Source: Pictodentalium vernedei (lineage: Eukaryota > Mollusca > Scaphopoda > Dentaliida > Dentaliidae). Taken from it: a stretch of DNA of 64,000 nucleotides. Made by a program: the position numbers and the translations under genes. The DNA is taken from assembly GCA_031216915.1 (NCBI GenBank), contig CM062291.1:31624484-31688483 (forward strand), in the 5' to 3' direction. Position 1 is the stretch's first letter. Each line of letters opens with the position of its first letter. The notes beneath the pieces are model-generated. The model saw only the letters and a list, made by a program, of their open reading frames with translations. It ran no database searches and had not been told where the DNA came from. Of this stretch, positions 19,429 through 30,009 are shown piece by piece.

Positions 19429-19782
19429 ATTTATTTATTTATTGGTGTTTAAGGTCACATATTTCTGCTCAATGGCTAATCATGACCATGACAGTTTTAT
19501 GGGTGGAGGAAGCCGGAGTACCCGGAGAGAACCACCGAGCAACGGCGAGCAACTGTCAGCTTCCCAACATATTAACTCCACACAAGCAGGGTAAGCATTG
19601 GTTGAAGACAAGTGCACTATCGACGTGCAGTATGCCTTAGTACACAGCGCCACTGTGCCCCCACGTGGGCATGGGGGTGAAGTGTCTTGCCCAAGGACAC
19701 TACGTGGTTGCCACAGGTGGGATTCGAACCGAGGACCTCTCGGGTTGCAGGCAGCACCTCCACCTACTGAGCCACCACGCCC
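19429..19782 (-). mobile_element. tRNA-headed SINE in a hairpin apex, 15-bp TSD
   Basis: CCTTTGCCGTGCAGT occurs exactly at 19414-19428 and 19783-19797. The body belongs to a variant with ATTAACTCCACACAAGCAGG in place of the GCACTGCAGCACAGG segment. B box GGTTCGAATCC at about 19721-19731 on the minus strand. Confidence 0.95.
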
Positions 19783-20010
19783 CCTTTGCCGTGCAGTTAA
19801 CACCACTTCACCACGAGTGGTGAACATTTGGTACACCAAACTATTTTGGGTATATCTGATTGATACCATTATCGTCAGATTATTAAGAATCGGTTTTATT
19901 TTCTCTCGATTTTACTGAACAGCAGACATACATACGTGCGAATCTGTTTTTGTTTACATGAGCATCGATGTGCAGTACTTCTGCTGTCAATTTTATCACC
20001 GAAATGAAAT
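19783..20010. mobile_element. Foldback element J, right arm and flank
   Basis: Continues the hairpin (AACACCACTTCACCACGAGT), then a unique flank with ATCTGTTTTTGTTTACATGA and CTGTCAATTTTATCACCGAA. The flank matches 46270-46380 in inverted order. The open frame across the SINE junction is not a gene. Confidence 0.7.
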
Positions 20011-20139
20011 GGAAAAAGAAACGGAGCCTTTTTCATTTTAATAGCATAATAACATACTATTTCAAGTCACGGATGCTTTATTAACATGAGACAATGCATG
20101 TTTGTTAATTTTTGGCATCTTATGAGGTAAACTCTTTTA

Positions 20140-20260
20140 ACTGGTAGAGTCTTGGAAGCCCATATTTGGGCTTTATTCTGAAGTGCCGGTTACACAATTT
20201 AAAGGCTTAATATTCTGTGGATGTACTTCATATTAACTTTGAAGTGATATGATTTTATTT
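20140..20260. repeat. Repeat with AAGCCCATATTTGGGCTT hairpin
   Basis: AACTGGTAGAGTCTTGGAAG plus the hairpin recurs in inverted order at 50170-50250 (GCCCAAATATGGGCTTCC, CTCAACCAGTTAA). A shared dispersed repeat of unknown class. Confidence 0.5.
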
Positions 20261-20264
20261 GTTA

Positions 20265-20565
20265 GGATTTGCCTTGTTACAATTTAAGGGAGAGTGCCTA
20301 CTGGCACTCTCCCATAAATTGTAACAAGGCAAAGATGCACAAAGGAATTTTAGGGACTAAAAATAATTTAGCACTCGACCATTTAAAAACGTAATAAATA
20401 ATTGCCACATTCATTTCACTTTTCGCGAGGCGACGTGCAATAAATTTAGACAAGTCTGTATTCAAGACGAGGTCACCAAAAGTCAACTTGGATGTAGTTC
20501 TACTGTAGGTGTAAATTTTAACTATTGAAATCCCATTGCTGGCATGTTCACCATGGTTGGTGTGT
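20265..20565. mobile_element. Palindrome-headed repeat, unclassified
   Basis: TTGCCTTGTTACAATTTAAG to GGGAGAGTGCC and back forms a palindrome at about 20265-20335, also seen at 49290-49360. The following segment (AGTCAACTTGGATG, GCTGGCATGTTCACC) recurs inverted at 44560-44745. It is probably one element family with several partial copies. Confidence 0.5.
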
Positions 20566-20905
20566 AAAGCCAACAGTCTACCACTGAGCCACCACGCTCC
20601 CTGCACAATGGCTAATCATGACCACAACAGTTTTACGGGTGGAGGAAGCCTCGGAGAGAACCACGGAGCAAATGTCAGCTCCCCGACATACTAACTCCAC
20701 ACAAGCAGGGTTAGCATTGGTTGAAGACAAGTGCACCATTGACATGCAGTACGCATTAGTACACAATGCCACGATGCCCCCACGTGGGGAATGGGGTGAA
20801 GTGTCTTGCCCAAGGACACAACGCAGTTGCCGCAGGTGGGATTCGAACCGAGGACCTCTCGGCTAGCAGCCTGCACCTCTACCTACTGAGCCACCGTGCC
20901 CCATC
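20566..20905 (-). mobile_element. tRNA-headed SINE joined to a second SINE head
   Basis: 20603-20905 is a tailless copy of the CACACAAGCAGG variant, with B box GGTTCGAATCC at about 20841-20851. Just before it, AGTCTACCACTGAGCCACC at 20574-20592 is the head end of another copy. Confidence 0.8.
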
Positions 20906-21532
20906 AGTGGGGAGTAAACCGAATACTATGTTTTTGGTGGGAGTAACAGAATTTTATGTTATCGGCGGGGAGTGAAAAGAATATTTTTGGTGGTGATCAG
21001 TAAACAAATTAGTAAATTAATTAACCTAATGTTAATGACCATATAAACAAAAACACCCAAGCTGCCAACAAATGTTAATTATACAACCACGAAACTGTGC
21101 TAAACCTCATACCTCGAAAATCATGACTGTGACCACGTATAAAAATGCCCTCAGGGTTGAGGTTTGAACAAACTTGGAAATCATCTTTTCAATGATGTCA
21201 TACACCAAATGTGGATGCATTTGGAAGATTTTTAAAATAAACTTTCTGTTACCCACAGCATTAAAATCTGAGGTGTCTCAAAAGAATCCTAAATAAGACC
21301 CTTCCAATTGGTATTTATTTTGATGAGATGGCAATCAGGTCACAATTCATTTGCACCTAAGTCGGGGTGGGAGGGGTTGGGTGGGGGTGGGGAGGGTGGT
21401 GGTGGGGGGGGGGGGGTTCGAGGGGGAAGGTTTCATTTATAAAATGATGCATAATTTTAAACAATACTAAAAACAGCATCACAGATTTGTCTTCTCACAT
21501 TTCTCTAAGGTGAAATTTTACATTAACCCTCT
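20906..21532. other. No gene; G-rich tract at 21361-21428
   Basis: The only distinct feature is a G-rich stretch with runs of 3 to 14 G on the plus strand, able in principle to form G-quadruplexes. Everything else is unassigned. Confidence 0.6.
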
Positions 21533-21734
21533 GTGCTCTAATGTCAAAATGGCAAAGTTTTCAGCAGCAAATATTTCCCATAATGCAGTTTGATATTTAA
21601 CCATATATATCTTGTTTGACAGAGCTCTTTGAGCTCTGTCAAACAAGATATAATGGGTTAAATTCATAGTTAACAAGACAAAAACAAAGTGACTGGAGAT
21701 AATTCTTTCACACTACCAGAGTGCTAGGGGTTAA
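21533..21734. mobile_element. P3 MITE (TTAA, GACAGAGCTC core)
   Basis: TTAA plus CCCTCTGTGCTCTAATGTCA at the left, and AGTGCTAGGGG plus TTAA at the right. The core ATATCTTGTTTGACAGAGCT and its inverse turn at 21631. Other copies are at 31456, 43859 and about 56550. Confidence 0.75.
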
Positions 21735-22539
21735 AGTAGGAAGAAAAAGTGGTAAGACAATGTTGACTAGATCGTGACTGAGGTCGTGATCCAATTAAAA
21801 TTTTCTGTCTGCTTTCGTGATTACAGTACAATACAGTAAAGTGGGCGTGGCACAATAAGGGTTAAAAATATAAAGAAAATTCCTACAGACAAAAGCTGTA
21901 AACTGATAAGGAAATAAGACAAAAAAAAATCCTCCCTGATTTCTCGATATAATGTCAATTTGAAAACTATGTCGTACACTGTCGTACATGCAGTATTGAA
22001 ACTTATAATGATTTTTATTGTTCTTTTCAAAAGAGCTTTACTAACGCATAAAATTATCGATAAGAAGTCATGAACTTTATTATTTGAAGACAACCTGGAA
22101 TAGGTAACAATTTATAAATAGCTTTGTTATTAGACTCGACTAAGCCTTTAATCCTACTAAAATCCAATACAAACAAGTTCGGAAATCAATTTATCTGGAA
22201 AATAGCTCAACAGATGACGACCTAGCAACAATGGTTCAAAGAACGTTTATCTCATGCTCTTTGTAATTAATTTTTTTATATCAGACGGCAAGTTGAGACT
22301 TTTACAGTCACCATTCTTTCCCCTAACAATTACACAAAAAACAGACAATGTGTACAACCAATTTTTTTTCAAAATCTTGACTGAAACAATATTCTGTCTG
22401 AATAAAGATCTGATCTGATGACCAGCCTGTCTGTTATTTTGTGAAAATAAAAATAATCTGGGGTAGAATAAGTGTAATCAATGTTGTAAAAAGAACAAGA
22501 CTGGAAAATTAGAAATTTAATGACCTGAGAACTGGAACC
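21735..22539. other. No gene recognised
   Basis: Unassigned AT-rich sequence. The frames at 21795-22093 contain no domain and overlap on the same strand. Confidence 0.45.
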
Positions 22540-22779
22540 TTAACCCTTTACCCAACGCAGACGATATCAAAATTTATTATTTTAAATATCATTTTTTAAT
22601 TTTTTTCAAAAAATTTCAACAAAACCATATCATGTGACCCCTCATTGGAACGAGCTCGTTCCAACGAGGGGTCACATGATATGGTTTTGTTGAAATTTTT
22701 TGAAAATTAATATTTTTTCAACTGCTGAATTTGTATACTACGCGGGCGGATGCGGGCGATTCGTTGGGTAAAGGGTTAA
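22540..22779. mobile_element. P2 MITE
   Basis: TTAA at both ends. CCCTTTACCCAACGCAGACG at the left and GATTCGTTGGGTAAAGGG at the right. The core palindrome at about 22615-22700 has a shortened turn (CGAGCTCGTTCC). Confidence 0.9.
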
Positions 22780-22818
22780 AAGTTTCAGGAAGCCCCTTTT
22801 ATAAAGGCTTTGTTTTGT

Positions 22819-23131
22819 TTTTATTTGGGGTTTAACGACACTTCTAACAGTCAGGGTCATCTTGAGTCAGACAGTTTTATGGGTGGAGGAAGCCTGGGAA
22901 CCCAGAGAGAACAACCGAGCAGTGGCGAATAACTGTCAGACTTGATCATAACATACTAACTCCACACAAGCAGGGTTAGCATTGGTTGAAAACAAGTGCA
23001 CCATCGATGTGCAGTACGCCTTAGTACATAGCACAATCGTGTCATGTGGGCAATTGAGATTAAGTGCCTTGCCCAAGGACACAGCACAGCCAACCCTGGT
23101 GGGGCTCGAAACCACTGAGTCACTGCGTACC
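22819..23131 (-). mobile_element. SINE, diverged, degenerate head
   Basis: The tail side reads TTTATTTGGGGTTTAACGAC, as in the 41.17-kb copy, followed by the CACACAAGCAGG body and a TTGCCCAAGGACACAGC motif. The B-box region is decayed (GGGGCTCGAAACC). Confidence 0.75.
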
Positions 23132-23162
23132 CTGCTTTTCAGGTAATTTTTTTTCAAATTTT

Positions 23163-23419
23163 TTAACCATTTAACCAATTTACATGATATTAAAATTTGA
23201 TATTTAAATCATTTTTTTGGAAAATTAAAAAAAATATCTCTCAACAAAACCATATCATGTAGTCCCTTATTGGAATGAGCTCCATGAGCTCGTCCCAATA
23301 AGGGCTCACATGATATGGTTTTGTTGAAATGAAATATTTTGAAAAATAATTTTTTTTCGACTGCCCAATTTGTAAATTGTGTTGGCCGATAAGGCTGATT
23401 CATTTGGTAAAGGGGTTAA
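23163..23419. mobile_element. P2 MITE, degenerate
   Basis: The left terminus is mutated (TTAACCATTTAACC). The core at about 23245-23325 has CATATCATGTAGTCCC and its inverse. The right end is TTTGGTAAAGGGG plus TTAA. Confidence 0.7.
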
Positions 23420-24267
23420 TTAATGGAAATGGCAGAGTAACAGGCCTGTTACTTTGAACATCAAAGAAGAGTGACTAAAATCCTCCTAAAAAACGACTCA
23501 GGAGAGGGCTGCCACCATCGGATAACAATGATTTCCCTATAATGGGAAACTTTGTACCATAGACTTTTCTTTAATACCATCCATCCACTGAGACCTGTTA
23601 ACCAATAAAGTTATTATCCAATTTTGACAAATCTATGATGGCCTCAGAAAATCGTCGAGAAGAGGTCATGTGGACATTAGTCAAATTACCATGGAAGTCT
23701 TGGTGCCTCTAAAGGCTATAAATCACTGCTAACCAGTACGCTCACAAGGTCTCATTGAGTGGTTGTTTTTGGATCCTATTATGATATCACAATTGGTATG
23801 TCTTTGGTTAATAAAATTATAAACAATTCATACTTTGTAAATTATTTTTTAATTAGAATAAGCAGACTCTGGCTTGTGTGATCAATAACCTGTTTGCACT
23901 AAATGACCTTTGAATGTACCTATCAACATGTTTACAAATACTCTTACACAAGATCTATTTTTAGCTCACTATTTTAGCTCACTTTTTTACTTGAAATTTA
24001 GACAGAATCATCAAGAAACTTCATGAGGTGACTTCATTCATCATAATTAATGTGGAACAGAACATTAGAGAAATTTCTCATTCTAGACTTTCTGTGTGAA
24101 AACTACAGTCCAGTCGCCATGGACTGAATTTTAATTCACACATGTAAAGCGATGCCCGGGTTGTACCCAGTGCTTCATTAATTACATTTTTGATCATTAT
24201 TCCTATAATTAGTGTTTGGAACCTAATATTATTGCGTCCATGGAAATATTGCCCACCCGTGGAAAGT
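23420..24267. other. No gene recognised
   Basis: Unassigned. The sequence is less repetitive than its surroundings. No splice-bounded conserved frame was noticed. Confidence 0.45.
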
Positions 24268-24275
24268 GACCAGTC

Positions 24276-24527
24276 CAAGGCTGAAAATAAGCAGACTGTC
24301 ATCTGCAGAATAAGGTCCCCAGAGGGTGAATTTTGTGATGCTACCCTGCACAGCAGGGTAGCATCACTAAATTAACCCTCTGTGAACATCAAGCTGAATC
24401 AAGGTCGCAAGCCTAAACAGAAAGAGGTACTCCAAGGATAAAATGTCCTACTGTATGAGATAGCACCAGCAAATTCACCCTGTGGGACCTCATTCTGCAA
24501 ATGACAGATTGCTTATTTTCAGGCTTG
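24276..24527. mobile_element. hAT-like MITE with exact 8-bp TSD
   Basis: Ends CAAGGCTGAAAATAAG and CTTATTTTCAGGCTTG are inverted. GACCAGTC is duplicated at 24268-24275 and 24528-24535. An internal hairpin GATGCTACCCTGCACAGC lies at about 24338-24366. Eight-base duplications and CAGG-type ends fit the hAT superfamily. No transposase. Confidence 0.88.
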
Positions 24528-24535
24528 GACCAGTC

Positions 24536-25042
24536 CACGGTGCCGTACTTTATACACGTCTCTGTCAATAGACTTCTGACACTCATTCAACTCACTGTAA
24601 AAGTAACAATTGTTTATGCCTTCCATGAACTTTGGAGTTTATTATCATAGGACAGTGCATTATTTTAGACAGCAGCTGAGTATAACATATAAACATTCTA
24701 CAAAATATTATTTTGTGGTCTGAGCAAGCGTGTTGGAAAAGTGTTTTCAAAATTTAAAGAGAATGTATTCTTCTTGTGTGAACCAGAATTTACTCTCGTG
24801 GAAAACCAGAACTCAACTGGATTATGTACAAACTACCTGTGGAGCCAATATTTGTTGGATATTAATTCCATTTTAATTTTGCTGAGTGCTTTTTTGGAAT
24901 TGACTACTGTATTTTTGAGTGAACATTTCCTTGCATTTTATTGGATACTGTTTCTGCAGAGACATTCTTCAATATTACAACATACCAGCTGGAAAGTTTC
25001 TTCATTAATGAATTACTGGATTCTACTGGACTTTATTTTGGG
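24536..25042. other. No gene recognised
   Basis: A 101-codon frame at 24741-25046 ends at the following MITE. Its product is hydrophobic and AT-driven, with no recognised domain, and I treat it as chance. Confidence 0.4.
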
Positions 25043-25294
25043 TTAACCCTTTACCCAACGTAACGGCCAAAACCGGCCAGCGCTATTCTCAAAAATCGCC
25101 AATTAATTTTCACTATTTTTTTCATTTTTTGTCTCAAAAACATAGGTTATGACCCCTCGTTGGAACGAGCTCGTCGAGCTCGTTCCAACGAGGGGTCATA
25201 ACCTATGTTTTTGGGACAAAAAATGAAAAAAATTAGTTATTCAAGAATTTTTTTTGCAAGTGTCGTCTGCTTTTCACGTTAGGTAAAGGGTTAA
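25043..25294. mobile_element. P1 MITE, well preserved
   Basis: TTAA ends, CCCTTTACCCAACGTAACGG and the inverted GTTAGGTAAAGGG. The left flank has GCCAAAACCGGCCAGCGC and the right flank AAGTGTCGTCTGC. The core palindrome GGTTATGACCCCTCGTTGG turns at GAGCTCGTCGAGCTC with almost no mismatch. Confidence 0.95.
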
Positions 25295-25995
25295 CTGATA
25301 AGTATTTCTGTTTTGTTTTTCTGTAAACCATAGTTTAAAAGATATTGCATTTTATTTAATGCTCAGGCATCAATTCACGCTGAAAAATTAAGTCATATTC
25401 CCCTGTCGGTCGGCAAAACGAAATATCAAAATGATATTTAGAAATCGATATTTCATCGTAGGTTCGGATGACGAATCACATGTACTTTAAACGAGTCAGC
25501 ACATCAGTAATGAATTCCAGAGTCCCAAATACAAACGAATTCGAATAATTGATAGTGACAGTGACTAAATCAATTCATTAAATCAGCGGTTTCAAAGTTT
25601 GACTTTCTCATTCACCTTCCAGCGAAAAGCCGAAATCACTGTCAAATTTCTTCAGTTCAACTTCACACGTCTTCAGTGCATTGAGTTCAAAAAAAAATAA
25701 AATGACGTGTCTTGTTATTGAAAATAAGAAAGTGTGGTGTTTTTTGTTATTGTTCTATTTCTTCGAAACACATTGCGATTATTTCAATTCGCCAGCCTTG
25801 GTAAATCGTAAAGTTAGGGGAGAAATAAGACGGGACTACTTTTTGTGCGGATATTCACACATTCCAATGGTTGGAGTTTGGTTGTTGTAATTTTTGTATG
25901 GACGCCGGTTCGGCACATAAATTTTGCGCCTTAATGGCAAATAAAGGCCACAAATTGGAGAGTTTGTAGTCGTAGAGCATTAAATAAAAAGAAAA
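25295..25995. other. No gene recognised
   Basis: Holds the left flank of the following palindrome. A small stem AAATATCAAAATGATATTT lies at about 25421. The ORF at 25681-25890 has no domain. Confidence 0.4.
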
Positions 25996-25996
25996 T

Positions 25997-26152
25997 TCAC
26001 GAAAATTTGATGAATACCGAAAATATCTCGTTCGTGGCTACAAGAAATATGAGGATCTTCACTCGCGACTGCGTCGCTCGTGAAGATCCTCATATTTCTT
26101 TGTAGCCACTCACGAGATATTTTCGGTATTCATCAAATTTTCGTGAATATCC
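25997..26152. repeat. Long near-perfect palindrome, arms about 75 bp
   Basis: TTCACGAAAATTTGATGAAT through GAGGATCTTCAC and back, turning at GCGACTGCGTCGC near 26073. It is bordered by inverted A-rich motifs (AAAAAGAAAA and TTTTCTTTTC). Foldback element of unknown superfamily. Confidence 0.9.
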
Positions 26153-26422
26153 TCTATATTTTCTTTTCATATTAAGTTTTTTTTTATTTATGACCCCAAT
26201 AAAATGTATATAAATATCAAGCTACTTATGGCTTGAATGTTACAAGGACAGTGGGAAATAAGTGAAGATAACTATTGCTTTGTGGAAAGGACTACACTGT
26301 TTATTTTTAAGCTAAATCTTTAAAATGTATGATACATGGAAAAAGGGGGGACATGCCCCCAGATGAAACAGTGTAGCCGATAACAGTGAGACAAATTGAG
26401 ATACATAAAAACCCTGTTGTTA

Positions 26423-26425
26423 TAT

Positions 26426-26460
<35 letters not shown>

Positions 26461-26819
26461 TTTTTTTATTAATGTTTAAAGTCACATATTTATGCACAAT
26501 GGCTAATTATGACCGTGACAGTTTTACGGGTGGAGGAAGCCGGAGTACCCGGAGAGAACCACCGAGCAATAACGAGCAGCTGCCAGCTCCACAACATCGT
26601 AACTCTGCACTGCAGCACAGGCAGGGTTAGATTGGTTGAAGACATGAGTACCATCGACGTGCAGTATGCCTTAGTACACGGCGTCATCGTGCCACCACGC
26701 GGGCAATGGAGATGAAGTGTTTTGCCCAAGGATACAACAGGGTTGCCGCAAGTGGGATTCGAACCGACGACCTCTCGGCTTGCAGCCTGCACCTCTACCT
26801 ACTGAGCCACCGTGCTCCC
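26423..26819 (-). mobile_element. tRNA-headed SINE, 13-bp TSD, long TTTA tail
   Basis: AACCCTGTTGTTA at 26410-26422 and AACCTTGTTGTTA at 26820-26832 differ at one base. A tail of about 45 bp of TTTA repeats starts the plus-strand view. B-box region at 26757-26767 (GATTCGAACC on plus). Confidence 0.92.
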
Positions 26820-26829
26820 AACCTTGTTG

Positions 26830-27080
26830 TTAACCCTTTACCCAACGTAACGGCCACAACCGGCCAGCGCTATTCTCAAAAATCGCCAATTAATTTTCAA
26901 AATATTTTCATTTTTTGTCTCAAAAACATAGGTTATGACCCCTCGTTGGAACGAGCTCGACGAGCTCGTTCCAACGAGGGGTCATAACCTATGTTTTTGA
27001 GACAAAAAATGAAAAAAATTAGTTATTCAAGAATTTTTTTTGCAAGTGTCGTCTGCTTTTCATGTTAGGTAAAGGGTTAA
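26830..27080. mobile_element. P1 MITE, well preserved
   Basis: Its left TTAA overlaps the target duplication of the preceding SINE (AACCTTGTTGTTA). CCCTTTACCCAACGTAACGG left, GTTAGGTAAAGGG right, core at about 26930-26995 turning at GAGCTCGACGAGCTC. Confidence 0.93.
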
Positions 27081-27124
27081 GGTGGGGTGTGAAAAAATTG
27101 TTGGTAAATATCCTAACTGGTTCC

Positions 27125-27375
27125 TTAACCCTTTACCTAACACGAAATGCAGACGTCACTTGAAAACAAAATTCTTGAATAATTAATTTTTTTAATTTTT
27201 TGTCTCAAAAATATAGGTTATGACCCCTCATAGGAACGAGCAAAATGAAATCGTTCCAAAGACGGGTCATAAGCTATGGATTTGAGACAAAAAATTTTAA
27301 AATAATGAAAATTAAATGGTAATTTTAGTGAATAAAGCTGGCTGGTTTTGGCCATTACGTTTGGTGAAGGGTTAA
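27125..27375. mobile_element. P1 MITE, opposite orientation, diverged
   Basis: TTAA ends. The left terminus CCCTTTACCTAACACGAAAT corresponds to the right end of the previous copy. The turn has decayed (GAGCAAAATGAAATCGTTCC). Confidence 0.85.
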
Positions 27376-27378
27376 GGG

Positions 27379-27629
27379 TTAACCCTTTACCTAACATGAA
27401 AAGCAGACGACGCTTGCAAAAAAAATTCTTGAATAACTAATTTTTTTCATTTTTTGTCTCAAAAACATAGGTTATGACCCCTCGTTGGAACGAGCTCGAC
27501 GAGCTCGTTCCAACGAGGGGTCATAACCTATGTTTTTGAGACAAAAAATGAAAATATTTTGAAAATTAATTGGCGATTTTTGAGAATAGCGCTGGCCGGT
27601 TTTGGCCGTTACGTTGGGTAAAGGGTTAA
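27379..27629. mobile_element. P1 MITE, opposite orientation
   Basis: Starts three bases after the previous element's TTAA. CCCTTTACCTAACATGAAAA left and GTTGGGTAAAGGG right, with an almost perfect core at about 27472-27535. This is the third P1 copy within 800 bp. Confidence 0.93.
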
Positions 27630-27930
27630 CAAAAGAGTGAGACTGTGTTTGCTTCAGATTTATTGTGCTAATAATGTCTTTTGGAATCCCTTAGTTTATC
27701 AAGATTTTTCTTCATGGGCATTTGCTGCTCTCCTTATTTTCAAATCAGGAAAATCATAGAAAGTGAAGGACATTGCTCGCCTTAGAATGACGGGTCCAGA
27801 ATAATACTCAGTCCTAAAGTGGAGGGGGTGGGGGCAAGATATCATACACACCGTCTTTTTAAAATCTGTGTTTGCTTGATGATCTAATGGAAACACACAG
27901 TGTCTTTTCTCAACCAATCAATACACAGGA
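27630..27930. other. No gene recognised
   Basis: Unassigned. The short frame at 27699-27917 has no motif. Confidence 0.4.
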
Positions 27931-28105
27931 TATCAAATTTTGATACTGGAATTTTTTTTTTTTTAAATTCTTCAAAAAAATTTCAACATTGGAACAAGCT
28001 CATTCAAATGAGGGGGGTCACATGATATCATTTTGTTGAAATTCTTTGAAACTTTGTTTTTTCAACTGTTGAAAATTTCAGGGGTGAATGAGGGTAAAGG
28101 GTTAA
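27931..28105. mobile_element. P2 MITE, degenerate
   Basis: ATATCAAATTTTGATACTGG at the left and a truncated core with GGAACAAGCTCATT and CACATGATATCATTTTGTTG. The right end GGGTAAAGGG plus TTAA is intact. Confidence 0.65.
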
Positions 28106-28264
28106 CTCTGGGGCATTTTTCCACATTCTCAACATATCTAGAAATTCTGATTCTTCAAAATATGATGAACAAAAGTTAATTTTGATGGAAACTTTATCTT
28201 CCAGGCTATATTTTTTAATAGAAATTGAAATTCCAGTATTCTGGACATGAATTAACTGAATTCA

Positions 28265-28563
28265 GCCCCTTGTGTCCTTGGGCAAGGCACTTAACCCTGA
28301 TTGCCTACATGGGGGCACAATGATGCTGTGTACTAAGGCGTACTGCACGTCAAAGGTGCGCATGTCTTCAACCAATCTAACCCTGCCTGTGCCATGGTGC
28401 AGAGTTCAGAGTTACGATGTTGGAGAGCTGGCAGCTGCTCGTCGCTGCTCATCGTTGCTCGGTGGTTCTCTCTGGGTACTCCGGCTTCCTCCACCCGTAA
28501 AAACTGTCACCGACATGATATGACCCTGGCTGTTAATGTGTCATTGAACCCTAATAATAATAA
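28265..28563 (+). mobile_element. SINE lacking its head
   Basis: Starts at TTGTGTCCTTGGGCAAGGCA and runs through the body (TACTGCACGTCAAAGGTG, GTACTCCGGCTTCCTCC) to a CATTGAACCCTAATAATAAT tail. GTCGCTGCTCATCGTTGCTC is a small internal duplication. The TGACCCTGGCTGTTAATGTG tail side resembles the 5S-headed copies. Confidence 0.8.
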
Positions 28564-28850
28564 AAAAAAAAGTAAAAAAACAAAAAACAAAACTGAATTC
28601 AGCCAATTTGCAGAAATTTATTATCCCCGATATATTGCTATGCATACATATTTTCCTTAAATGTGGCCGAGTTATAAGCTTGCTGCCAATTTCAAAACTT
28701 CAGGGACAGTTTGGGGTTTTGCAACCCCATTCGACTCTATCACAAAATAACCTTTTAGATTTTTGTGCACTGTTTTGCTTGTTTCTTCAAGAGTATCTTC
28801 ATGTATGCATCCCAAGAACTCCAAGTTTTTGAACTATATAATCCCCACTG
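28564..28850. other. No gene recognised
   Basis: An A-rich stretch just after the SINE tail, then unassigned sequence. Confidence 0.4.
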
Positions 28851-28852
28851 AC

Positions 28853-28935
28853 AAATATTCCGACTCCATCATCAAGGCATGCCTTCATTGAAGGCATGCC
28901 TTGATGATGGAGTCAGAATATTTTATCAGTTGGGA
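28853..28935. repeat. Palindrome with AAGGCATGCCTTGATGATGG arms
   Basis: AATATTCCGACTCCATCATC and its inverse around a CATTGAAGG turn near 28888. A half-site of the same repeat is at 6810-6840. Confidence 0.8.
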
Positions 28936-29250
28936 GTCTTTAGTAATCACAGTCAGGCCAAATCTGATTCACAACCTCTCCCTCCCACCAATTGGTCAAC
29001 TTTGCAGTGACCAGAATGTAACTTTTCAACACATTTTTTTTTGTTTTTAACTGTATTGATAAACATGTATATATTGAGATACTTTATTCGGTTAGTTACT
29101 TTTTACATTGAATACAGCTGCCAAGCTAGAATCTCCCTATGTCAACAGTTTTTCCTTGATATTTGATGGTGGAAGTTTGGATTTAGATGTTGGCGAATGC
29201 ATTGCATGCCATGAGCAAACATCTCACTTTGCACCTGTGGATTAGTTGAA
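28936..29250. other. No gene recognised
   Basis: Unassigned sequence with a TATGTCAACAG phrase but no repeat match that I can see. Confidence 0.4.
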
Positions 29251-29252
29251 CA

Positions 29253-30000
29253 TAACCCTTTATCCAACATGAAATGCAGACGAGAAAGAAGATGACACTT
29301 TCAAACAAAATTCTTGAATAACTAATTTTTTTCATTTTTAGCATCAAAAACGTAGTTTATGCCCCCTCATTGGAATGAACTTGTTCTAATGAATGGTCAA
29401 AAGCTATCTTTTCGAGACAAAAAAATTACAAAAATAATGAAAACTGAATCACAGGCCTTAAAATCTATCCTGATTTACAAGAACGAATTGGTTTTGATTC
29501 TCGTAATTTCTTGTCGCAAGAATCAATTTTAATTTTTTTTTTTAAGTAGAATTTTTAAATTGAGAATATGAGAATCTTCTTCTACCCTTTTGAGTGCAAC
29601 CAGCCCTAAAATCTGTCCCGATTCACAAGAAAACATAGCTTATGCCCCCTCATTGGAATGAGCTTGTTTCAATCAATGAATGGTCATAAGCTATCTTTTC
29701 GAGACAAAAAAATTACAAAAATAATGAAAACTGAATCACAGGCCTTAAAATCTGTCCTGATTCACAAGAACGAACTGGTTTTGATTCTTGTAATTTCTTG
29801 TCGCAAGAATCATCAGTTTTAATTTTTTTTTTTAAGTAGAATTTTTAAATTGAGAATATGAGAATATTCTTCTACCCTTGTGAGTGCAACCAGCCTTAAA
29901 ATCTGTCCTGATTCACAAGAAAGAATCGGTTTTGATTCTTGCAATTTTTCCATGGGAATCAGTTTTTAATTTTTTAAATAGAATTTTTAAACTTAGAATA
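29253..30000. repeat. P1-derived segment tandemly duplicated
   Basis: A decayed P1 left part (CCCTTTATCCAACATGAAAT) leads into a unit of about 290 bp. It contains CTTATGCCCCCTCATTGGAA, a shortened MITE core, then CTTAAAATCTGTCCTGATTC and TTTAAGTAGAATTTTTAAA. The unit is repeated at about 29630 and partly again at about 29890, so a transposon fragment has become part of a local tandem repeat. Confidence 0.65.
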
Positions 30001-30009
30001 CGAGAATCT

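Noticed and set aside
24741..25046. 101-codon hydrophobic frame
   Set aside because: AT-rich composition, no domain, no splice context, and it stops exactly at the edge of a P1 MITE.
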